From Thuidium tamariscinum (taxonomy: Eukaryota; Streptophyta; Bryopsida; Hypnales; Thuidiaceae), in assembly GCA_947034885.2 (NCBI GenBank), contig OX344754.2, positions 14,092,501-14,156,500 on the forward strand: 64,000 nucleotides of DNA, written 5' to 3'. Shown piece by piece: positions 50,061-59,618 of the stretch (position 1 is the stretch's first letter; each line of letters opens with the position of its first letter). Both the position numbers and the translations under genes were made by a program. The notes under the pieces were generated by a model, which saw only the letters and a program-made list of their open reading frames with translations, was not told where the DNA came from and ran no database searches.

Positions 50061-51012
50061 TTAACCCCTAAACGCCCAAACTGCGTTTTTTGGCAACATA
50101 GCAATTTTGGGCAGCTCACTACGAATAGAGTTTTTGTTTTTCTTCCTTGAAATTTTCACACAACGTGTGTCCGAGGAGTAGCTTTAAGGCCCAACAATTT
50201 TCATAACTTTTGACAATATGAATAAAAAGTTATTGCATGATATGTGATTTCTTTTGCTCGGCGGGCAGCCCGGGCAGCTGAAAAAACTTTTTCAAAAATC
50301 ATTTTTTTTAAAATTTGAAATTTGAAATTTGTTCTTTAGATTTTTATCTACTTGGAAAGCTTTTAAATATTCCATTTTGATTTGTGAAATGAAAGTTATG
50401 GGAGTTTTAGTTTGAAGGTAGTTTGTGGGAAGTTATGGAATCTCTACTCCAAAATAAACTTTGAAGTCCATTATTTTACTCAATTTTTAATATTTTTGAA
50501 AAAAAATAAACACATTAGGTGAAGATTGTCTAATACAACATTACAACCATTGGGATTGGAAATTTTCAATTTCAAAAATTAATTATTACTATTTTAATAT
50601 TTTGATTCATTTTCTACCTCTTTCTACTTACTAATTTTTTTCTACATGTTGTACAACTTCAAATGATTTGAAATTTTTTAGGCATGTAGCTAACTTGACT
50701 AAAAGAATGAATCAAAAGAGTAACAACCATTTTGGGCTTTTTTTCATACAAAAGTGAGCTACTGAAGTGCAGCTGCCCGGATTTCCGAAGGGACAAAAAA
50801 AGCATTTTTGACAATTCAAACACTATTATCTTGCAATCTATACGGTGAAAATTTCTGAAATTTTTTCCACATATTCTTAAACTAGTTTACTATAAGATCC
50901 TACGGTTACATTTGTCTTAAGATGTTTTTAAAAAAAGATTTTGGTGTTGTACTAGAAGTGGCAGTTTTGGAGTGTTTTTGGCAAAACATAGTCAAAGACA
51001 TTTAGGGGTTAA
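50061..51012. mobile_element. TTAA-type element, subfamily B, with known empty site
   Basis: It begins TTAACCCCTAAACGCCC and ends GACATTTAGGGGTTAA, 952 bp. The flanks 'cttgttctt' and 'gattatttgaag' are contiguous in duplication copy 1, which reads, on the complementary strand, 'attcttCTAAgattatttg'. The target was therefore a single TTAA-like tetranucleotide (one base drifted). This is the most direct evidence for TTAA target choice. Confidence 0.9.
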
Positions 51013-51248
51013 GATTATTTGAAGTTAGTTAGATTCAGAAATCCTAAAGTATAGATTGATAATCTATTTTTGAACCTTTTCCTTCCAATTATGATTGCCT
51101 AAGTTGCCGATTCAATTATGTTCAACTCTATTAGTCTATTTAAAGAGGATCCAAACTTTGTTGTTAGTTTAAGATTATTTGAAGTTAGTTAGATCCAAAG
51201 ATCCTAAGGTATGAATTGATAGTCAATTATTGACTCTCTTCTTCCAAT

Positions 51249-51377
51249 CAGGGCTTTTTTTTCTGGCGAAATTTTGCTAGTTTGTCAGAATTCTGACCTC
51301 CGCTAGTTCATCCTTCCAAAATCTGGCCTTTGCAGTGAGGCCAACACGAGGGAAACTAGTCCCAAAAAAAAGCCTTG
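51249..51377. mobile_element. hAT-like MITE, 129 bp, perfect 8-bp duplication
   Basis: Ends CAGGGCTTTTTTTT and, on the right, the complement of CAAGGCTTTTTTTT form an inverted repeat. CTTCCAAT occurs on both sides (51,241-51,248 and 51,378-51,385). Copy 1 of the duplication carries the octamer once (10,345-10,352, reversed), confirming the empty site. The 8-bp duplication and CA(A/G)GG ends are typical of hAT elements. Confidence 0.9.
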
Positions 51378-52990
51378 CTTCCAATCATGACTCTTCAAGC
51401 CATCTATTCAATCAAGGTTTGCCAAGTCATATCAAATCACCATATTAAGATGTCAAAACTCATGATGTGATTCAAAAGTTTGTCATAATGGAATATTCTA
51501 ATATTTTGAATAAAACATCATCAAAACTTCTAAAAAATGACATAAATTAGACCAATGTGTTATAATAGTAGTAATAAACTTGATTCCATTCATCTTTCAT
51601 TTGAGATAAAATAATTTTAAGAAGTCTTTAGAAATTTGGAGTTTAGGGATTATAATTATTAAGACTTACAAAATCTTAATGGAATCATAATGTGGCTTGA
51701 CATGACAATATGAAAACTCCAAATCATGACATTATACATATGAAGTATGTGCATGACCACATGGAGATAAAGTTGATTATAGAGTTTATAGTTGAGCCTT
51801 GTGTCCTTTGGCCGAAGGTTTAAAAAGTGAGAAGGTCTAATTAGTATGGCAAAAGATACATGGTTCAAGAAAAAAAAACATTTTTCTATTCAAGAATCCA
51901 TGTTGTGACTTTTTAGACATCTACAAGGTGCAATAATGATCTACATTAGAAGTGCTATTTGGCCTTTTATCTCGCTCAACATAAATGTAAATTTTTGTAA
52001 TTTTTGTATAAGTCAATTTATGCGCCTTGTATATCAAATACAAAATTAACTATGATGCACCTTATATTGTCCTTTTTAAACTTTTAACCCTTTAAACACA
52101 TGGCCCCTATAACCAAGGCAGTTACAAAAATGCACCTATTATTGAATCAATAGCCAAGGTCAATGTTCTTTGTTACTTTTCATAGTGAATAATGAAGTCA
52201 TCTATGGGACACTTTTGGTCCTATACATCTTTTACACCCTAAGTGCCTAGGCACCATTTTTTGGTGTTGGCAATACTTTGAAGTTAAATAAACCTAACAA
52301 AGTTTCTATTTTTTGTAATTTACATTCTCAAAGTTTTTTTTTGAAGTCTACTTTTAACATCAAAATTTTGATTTGAAAATGATTGATTATAATTTTTCTA
52401 TTAAAGAATTTGTGCAGGGGTGTCCAATGCATTCTTGACTTTCTATAGTGTTGAGGACTCTTAGAAATGAGCCTCAAATATACTAGATCTTGGAGAAAAA
52501 GTCATATTAGAAAATCATTTAAATTTTTTTTGAAGTAGACTTTGAGAAGCATGTTAAATCTTTTAACCTCATATTATTTTAAGTGAATAAATTTGACATG
52601 TGAAAAGAAGATCGAAAGACTTCAAATCACTTTAGCAATTATAGCAGCCTTATGATGAAAAATTATAATCTTTCAATCCAAAAGTGACATTGTTGTGTTT
52701 TCTCTTCCTACATGGTTTGTAACATGTCTAGTTTGAATTCATACAATTACAATTTAAAAAAAATTGGTGCAACTTATCGGAGTGTTGGCTTTTTATTCAA
52801 TTTAGAGAAAATTCTTAGAAGTTCAAAAAAGATCTTGGACATTTAGGGTTACATGCAACTTCTCGCTTAGCAAATCTCTCTATCTCTCCACCAAACTATA
52901 TTTGATCATCATCCTGACTCTTTCTCAAACATGAAAACAGAGACGGTCGAGCAATCGCATAACGTGTCATTAGAGAGGATTGAGTGTAGC

Positions 52991-53701
52991 CGATACTTGT
53001 TCCAGATTCTCCAAGATATCCCCAAACTGCTTCGGAATATTCAAGCTACCAAAGGGCTCTACATCCTAGGGTCTAGAATGTTACTGTGTATCCGTAAATA
53101 AGACCTGGTTGTGCCAATTGAGTGATAAGTTACTCTGAGAATGAAATCGAAGAGAAATTGCTGCCCAAGTCTTGTTAGATCGGGGCACGCCGCTCGCCAT
53201 TTTTGATTTGAAAGTTCAAATTGTGGTAGCCCGCTACTCTCTTGCATCGTGCGCGTCTGCAATTGAATTAAGCTTTCCGCAGGAATTTTTTGTTTCCAGT
53301 TTTTGCACCATTCTGGATTTCAATTCAACATTAATCTCTTCGATTTCCACATTGGGGAGGGACGTGGGTTCATTTTGAGTGTGGACTCTGTTTCGCTTTT
53401 TGGGTCATAAATTGGGACCCTACTTTACTTGTGATCTTTTCGGATTCGTTTCGATAACGGGATTTGCGTACTTAAGGATTGTATGCGTGGTACGGATACA
53501 TAATACTTGTATAGATTCGCATTTTGTGTTTGTGCGTAAAATTTGCATTAGATGTTTGTGTTCGCACATTTGGGTTTAGAAGTGGGAGAGTCGGAGGAAG
53601 CAGTGTTGGGTTGAACTGTAGTGATTCGGATAGTTTACATAGTTTTGGATTTCGATTTCTGTTTTGTTATGTACTGAGATGATTAGTTCTGGGGCTTACG
53701 G
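52991..53701 (+). promoter_or_regulatory. Upstream region of the phosphatase-like gene
   Basis: Composition shifts from AT-rich repeat DNA to mixed sequence about 0.7 kb before the start codon, as expected for promoter and 5' UTR. GGACGTGGG at about 53,360 contains an ACGT core of the G-box/ABRE type. No clear TATA box was seen, and the transcription start cannot be placed. Confidence 0.4.
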
Positions 53702-53719
53702 ATGTGGATCAGGAGAAGG

Positions 53720-55990
53720 ATGGCGGTCCCTAGCAATGTGGCGGAGCTTCTGGTTGTCAGGCACGGGGAAACCAGCTGGAACGCCGTCGGGAGGCTTCAG
53801 GTACCGCAAACGATGCATTAATTCTCACATATCTCAATCCTTTGAATTCCTCAATGCCCTGTGTAGTTAAGTTTCAAGACTTTATGATATCATTATTGAG
53901 CAAAGCAGTACTTTAGAGGGGTTTATGGTATGAAAATCTGTTGAACCCTAAAGAAAATGTTTTGGCTGCAGAGTAACTTGGCATTTGCGCTTTGAGTGCA
54001 GGGGCATGCGGAGTCGGATCTCAACGACGCTGGGAAGAAACAAGCGCAGGCAGTTAAGTTTGTTGCACAGCTTTGAAAAAGATTGTTCCGCCGAGGTGCG
54101 CAGTTGAATGTGAAAAGATCCTTTCTGCGGTGTTCTTTCGTTTTCAACCCTTTTGGAGTTGCACTGAGCTTGTTCGTTTGGTGATGTCCTTTTAGGTGGC
54201 TGCGAAGTTAGCAAGTCTGGGACTGGAATTTGCCGCCATCTATACTTCAGATCTTCAAAGAGCCGTGGACACCGCCCACGCTATTGCTCAAAAGTGTCAG
54301 TGCTCCAAGGTTAGGTTTTTTCTCTTGATAGTTTTATGGGCTAGGTTGTACTATTCAGGTTCCGGAGAAGGAAATCCAGCATACCAGATGGTTTCTTCGT
54401 CCACGCCCGACGCTTGGAGTCTTTTGAACCACAGAGAACCCAGAGAAGAAAGCATAGCATATTAGAGGGTTCCTTTCTCCGGGAGCAATGCTTTTAAGAC
54501 CCTGCATGTGAAGATCCGTGATCCTAGCTTTCGTGTGCTCTTCAAATATGCTCGTAAATCACGAACCCTATGGAGCAGAATAAGGAGGGTTTGTAATAAG
54601 GTTGGAACCACCGCTAGGCCAGGCAGGCTGTCCTAATATTTATTTTATGAAATGGATGCCCCTTGGGGTTGCTTTCACTGACCCTCGATTTTTACGAACA
54701 CAGCAGGATTACTTATACTTCAATTAGAACTTTGTGGGTAGAGCGTTGCTCAAGTGATCAACAATGTATGTTCTATGGAGAGATTGTACCAGAGATCGTA
54801 CAATTCAATGGGAGGTGTCACTTGAGCAGCACTCATCCAAATTCTTCAATCACGATTCCCCTGTTTGATCGGTTCCTTTTTCAAAACGTCTTCGTCATTC
54901 ATGGTTCTTGGGGTTTATGCAGATCATTGTTCGTGAGAATCTTCGTGAGAGATGTTTGGGAGATCTGGAGGGCCTGACACGGACTGAGGCGAGAACTGCA
55001 GCTCCAGAGGCTTTTAAAGCGTTCATGAAGAATGACGACTACCTTCCAATTCCGGTAAGATTAGCACAATATACTGATTTTTATTTGTTGTTACATATTT
55101 TGCATCGCATGAAACAAATTACTGTCTTGCAAACATCATACTGCTTTGTTTCCAAGTGACCTGGGCAGAAAATGATCCATCTGAAGCTGAAAATCATGTC
55201 CAAATATGTAGCTGAAGTTCAAGGACTGCTTTTCTTATGTAGGGTGGAGGCGAGAGCTTGGAACAGCTCTGTGTGCGTGTCCAAGATGCTTTTGAACAGG
55301 TTGCCTCAGAAAATCTAGGTGAGACTTCTGGCATTTGAGATTTTTGATAGAATAATTGGTATGCTGGTAATGCAGACCTTGAAGTTTTGTTTCAATCTTA
55401 ACCTTCTAGATGTGTGTAATAGAAAAACGTTCTTAACGTCGGGAATTTTTTCAACCACCGGAAATGAGTGTCCAAATTGGGTCTCATATTTTTCAGGAGT
55501 TTACAGTTGGTCGTATGGTGAAATTCTTTTGTCCAATTTTACGTAAGTTGACAGACGAATGCAATGTTCTTAATCGATTCTGGTTATACCACTGTCGGAC
55601 CCATTGCTTCACAACATGATCTATGGAATCTATGGTGTCGAAAGCTGAAACACTTATATTCTTAAACACAGGAAGTACGAACTTAGACAAGTGTGACTAG
55701 GGAAGGTTGTACGAACTTGGACAACCCTGCTCTGATAACTCTTGTCGGTGGCGTTCCTTGATGATGCAGGTAAACGAGTGGTGGTCGTCACGCATGGTGG
55801 CGTGCTGCGAACTAGTCACATTATTGCAAAAGGGCTGCCGTGCAGCGGTAAGGTTGTGAATGCTTCTATCAACACTTTCCGCATCTCAGATGAGAATGAA
55901 TGGACGATATGTCATTGGGGTGACGTGGGTCACTTGCAAGACGTGGGTTTTCTTCACTCCGGATTTGGAGGAGATAAGCTGTCAGGATAA
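53720..55990 (+). CDS. Histidine phosphatase, phosphoglycerate-mutase-like protein 4 type (six exons)
   Basis: Proposed exons are 53,720-53,800, 54,002-54,052, 54,196-54,309, 54,923-55,054, 55,243-55,318 and 55,770-55,990. All introns are GT-AG and phases agree, giving 224 aa. The fold's catalytic set is present: RHGE at residues 14-17 (His15 is the phospho-acceptor), Arg66 in YTSDLQRA, Glu91 in LRERCLGD and His160 in VTHGGV. The C-terminus (WGDVGHLQDVGFLHSGFGGD...SG) closely follows Arabidopsis At3g50520-type proteins, known as phosphoglycerate mutase-like 4. These are small cofactor-independent-of-BPG phosphatase-superfamily members whose substrate is poorly defined, so a glycolytic role should not be assumed. 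An in-frame ATG at 53,702 would add six residues (MWIRRR). The second ATG is preferred because it matches family length. The gene looks intact. Confidence 0.93.
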
Positions 55991-56916
55991 TTTTTTATTT
56001 TCAGTTTTTAATCATTTTTTTGAAGCTGGATTATTGAGATTTCAGAACTCTAATGGGTCATTCACATTGAGCGTTTTCTCATTGATCTTATATCCTTGGG
56101 TGTAGTCTATTGACGGAGATTAATATCTGTAGGGAGATCAACTCTAAACTATTCAAATCTTTGTAGTGCATCATTTATGCATATCTTTCATTAATGTAAA
56201 ACTATTCAGTGCCTATGATGTAGTCGAGAAGTTTAGATGAGATAAGATAACATGGAGGTATGTTTCTGTCCATGAAGTTTTTGTCCATATTCATTAATAC
56301 ATTGATTAGTATGGTACATTTGCTATTATTGGTTCAACTTGCAGTCTGAAATTGGAGATTGAGAAGATACCCCTTTTGCATAGGATCATTACATTGATTT
56401 AGGTTGGGATGCAGATTTTGAGGAATATTTAGAAGAGATTAATAATCCAATATTGAAGGTAGTATAACCCATTGCTGCCCTTCGGTTGTTGCACATATTT
56501 AGGTCCATTGGATTGTCAATTCTTTGTGTAAAAGAAAGGCTAATTGAAGAGGATTTCAATTTTTTCCAATGTGTCCACTTAAAGTGATTAAGAAGTTGTT
56601 TAGGATCTTCTTAATGACTTGAATTAAAGAGTTTCTACTTGTATAATATATAATAAATAAATATATGTTAATGGAGGTCAAAGAAAGATTCTATAGTTTT
56701 TCACTGTGGACAATAGAAGGGGTCTATTATGTCCTTTTTAATTCTATTAGTTGTGTTAGTAGGACAATTATCTAAAAGCATCATTTTAACCTTAGAAGGA
56801 TGTAGCCCTTCATAATCAAGGTAGTCACAAAAATATCCCAATTATTGGACCAATAGGTTTATTTTATTTCTATCATCTCTTAGACCTTTTAGGTCCATTG
56901 TATCACATGAGGAAAG
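55991..56916. other. 3' flank and AT-rich intergenic DNA
   Basis: Nothing beyond the 3' untranslated region of the phosphatase gene was recognised. The stretch at 56,800-56,880 resembles 35,725-35,800 (dispersed repeat fragment). Confidence 0.45.
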
Positions 56917-57149
56917 TAACCCCCCATAGAAACAATATTGTTTTGGTAGTTTCACAGTCTAGCCCTAAAATAATATAGTTGTAATACAAAGGTAGTATTG
57001 CGATAGTGTTGTTTCAAAAGCATTGTGTTTCCATTGGAGCAAATTTGTTGTAGTATTGCTTTTGTTTAGCCATAGTATAATTTCAAGGTTGGATTGTGAA
57101 ACCACCAAAACAATATTGCAACAATACTAAAAGAGGGGTAGGGGGGGTA
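56917..57149. mobile_element. TA-flanked MITE with ACCCCCC ends, 233 bp
   Basis: Inverted arms hold 'acaatattgttttggt(a/g)g' and 'tttcaca(g/a)tc' on the left and their complements on the right (57,072-57,120), with C-rich and G-rich tips and TA at both borders. Mariner/Stowaway-like class is inferred from the TA site and size. Confidence 0.7.
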
Positions 57150-58879
57150 TTTCTTGATGAGTGATGTTTACAAGATTAATCCTAGAAGGATGAATTAGTC
57201 ATTGTAGAAAGCATTGTTTTTGGAATACAATGAATCATTCATTCAATAAAAACCAAGACCATTCATTAGAAGAATTTTTTTCACACAAAATTCCAATGAT
57301 AAACATTTGTACTTCTATCAAATTCAAAAGGATTATTTGTCATCCATAGGACACCGAGTGTTTGCAATATCCTAGGATTAAGATGTAGACAATGATTAAA
57401 AGTATGGCTCTTGAATATTAACCATTTCAAAACGGACACTTTCTTTCAAACATGCTATAATGTTGTATGTCATTACATCTCTATCATCACTTTACATTTC
57501 TAACTACACTAAAGAAAGCAATCCATTTCTAACCACTTAAGCAATTGAATATACTTGAAGTATGGATATGTTGAGGTGAAAAATTTCCCCATTTATAGAA
57601 ATAAATTTGAAAAGGATTCTATATATCTTCTATGTATTTTATATCATGAGTTTATTATCATGATAAACTTATCATGAGTTTTCTAGATGAAGATTATATT
57701 TGTTCTACACTATCCTATTTCTAACCCAAGCTTTCTTGTAAAATTGAGAGTGCCTCATTACTATGATAGAAAATTGTAGTACCAATCCAAAGTACTCTAT
57801 TGCCACGTGCCACTTTACTAGGCAAGAGTCTTGTTTTCAATTATAATGCATTGTCAACCATTGGCAATAAATTGTCCATTCACTTTGTAGGGGGTGGGGT
57901 GGGGGTGGGGTGGGGGTTGCAATTAGGTTGTAATATCTAATTACGTGGTCTTGCTTGTATAATTGGCATTACGATTTTTTCATCCAGCATCCAACTTTCA
58001 TCCCAAATATTCATCCTGTTCTATGGATTCTATAGTAGTACTTTATGTTAGGCAATGTCCTTGTCATTGGGAATTGCAAAAAGAAATGCACTTCCTTATT
58101 GGGCTCCACCCTTGTTGTTGATATGCTTTTCTTTTCCCAATCCTTCCTCTATGGACATTGCCCTATACATAACTAATTAGAAATAGACCATTGTACCTAC
58201 CAAAATGGGGATTGACATATAATATGATTGAAATAGAACCACCTATATGGGAACCCATACCTAACTTGTAGCATGTAGCTATTTCCAATTAAAGTTGAAA
58301 CAATTTTCAAGAGTAACTTGAAATGTATCTTTTCTTCCTTTCCAAAGTTCAAACAAATTAGGTCATGACACATGTGCCAAAGTGTCATAAATTATATAGG
58401 AAGAATCAAGTAAAAAATTAGTCTTCAAAGAAGAGTAGTCCAATGAATAATGAGAATTAGAAAAGTCTAGACATTGGCTATAAGTTTAGAGTACTTTTTG
58501 GATATAAAAAATCATAATAATTTCAATTTTATGAATAAAATTATGAAAAATTTGCAATCCCCACATTTCCTATCTTTCTACATTCCTATATCACTTACAA
58601 TCAGCCCTTTTTTTACTTTTTGAGAAAGTGCCAAGATAGCAATCACTTCAAATTTTGCGAAGCATTGTATTTCTACATTCATCCATCTTTTGGACTTAAA
58701 GACACTTTTTCATCATATTCATGTACTTTTTCATCCCAATTTGGACACTTCATCCATATTTTGAAAAGAATTGGAAAATTTATGGTGAAAAAAAGACATT
58801 TATTTTGAAATGGTGCAATCTAGCCCCATGGTGCTGGAAAAAAAAGGGTTGCTTACAATCTTATCTAAAATTGCTTAAA
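57150..58879. other. AT-rich intergenic DNA
   Basis: Apart from the G-rich tract at 57,890-57,916, no gene or repeat boundary was recognised. Confidence 0.45.
57890..57916 (+). other. G-quadruplex-forming tract
   Basis: Five runs of four or five G separated by single T residues in 27 bases. This fits the canonical G4 pattern with one-base loops, which are the most stable. It lies in intergenic DNA about 1.9 kb downstream of the phosphatase gene and 1.7 kb beyond the 3' end of the zinc-finger gene. Confidence 0.8.
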
Positions 58880-59270
58880 TGATGAGGTTGCCTATTCCTT
58901 GCAATGGACAGTAGATTCACCTAAATGTGTCAATAAAGTTGCCTTAATGTATTCGCCACATGTGTGATTGTAATTTGCTGACACAATTGAAGGACACATA
59001 GAAAAATCTCGTTGGCTGAGTGCTGATTTTTGCAGGGTTCAGTTTTTGGGGCACCTATAGGACGGTTTCATAGGTCTAGGGAGCCAATACTTAAAAAATT
59101 TGTAGAAATTACATACTATAGCCAAAAAATCTTTTTTTTTTTTAATATTCATGATTTTCACTCGCTAATACTAGAAAAATATCATTTTTAGAAAATGTTG
59201 CCTCTACCTACGCTGAATTCCTTATTTTGAAGGTTTTGGGTGTTTCTACTGTAGGTGGTTCTACCTTTAT
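58880..59270 (-). repeat. Dispersed repeat, copy 2
   Basis: Reverse complement of 25,785-26,140, sharing 'gctaatactagaaaaatat', 'aaatttgtagaaattacata' and 'ggtctagggagcc'. It lies just beyond the likely polyadenylation site of the zinc-finger gene. Confidence 0.75.
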
Positions 59271-59344
59271 ATACCCCCTATTTAAGCAAATACCGAGAAT
59301 ACTCAGTTTTCCCTCGAGGTAATAATTCATACCAGTAATAAATA

Positions 59345-59350
59345 TTTATT
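59345..59350 (-). promoter_or_regulatory. Likely polyadenylation signal of the zinc-finger gene
   Basis: AATAAA on the minus strand about 270 bases after the stop codon, in T-rich surroundings. Plant signals are loose, so this is only the best candidate. Confidence 0.45.
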
Positions 59351-59563
59351 GCCTGAAAAAATAAAATAAAATGCCATAGAAATTACACATTAAAAAAAAC
59401 TGTATAATCTAGGTTTTCAATTCTGTACAAACTCGTCGAAAACTACCTTGAGCAACTTAAATCCAAACCAATATTTAAAAGTCTGAGCTCCACAAATCTC
59501 AAAATCTACAACCAGAAAATAAAATCCGAGCGGAACCACTGTAGTCTTTTCCAATCAAACAAC

Positions 59564-59577
59564 CTCGTCATGACGAG
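59564..59577. other. 14-bp perfect palindrome in the 3' UTR
   Basis: CTCGTCATGACGAG lies about 45 bases past the stop codon of the zinc-finger gene. It could be a protein-binding dyad or chance. Confidence 0.4.
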
Positions 59578-59618
59578 AATGTGGTGTAGGGGAAGTTGTC
59601 AAGGCTCCAGGTGTCTAC

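Larger units (their letters stand above)
49905..52990 (-). repeat. Inverted segmental duplication, copy 2
   Basis: This is the reverse complement of 8,860-10,745 with two later insertions: a TTAA-type element at 50,061-51,012 and a hAT-like MITE at 51,249-51,377. It ends about 0.7 kb upstream of the phosphatase gene. Limits are approximate. Confidence 0.8.

Noticed and set aside
54720-54850. Possible tRNA-derived SINE in intron 3 of the phosphatase gene ('gggtagagcgttg')
   Set aside because: Only a weak A-box-like word, with no B box, tail or duplication.
55493-55690. Minus-strand frame inside the phosphatase gene
   Set aside because: It lies mostly in intron 5 and has no motif.
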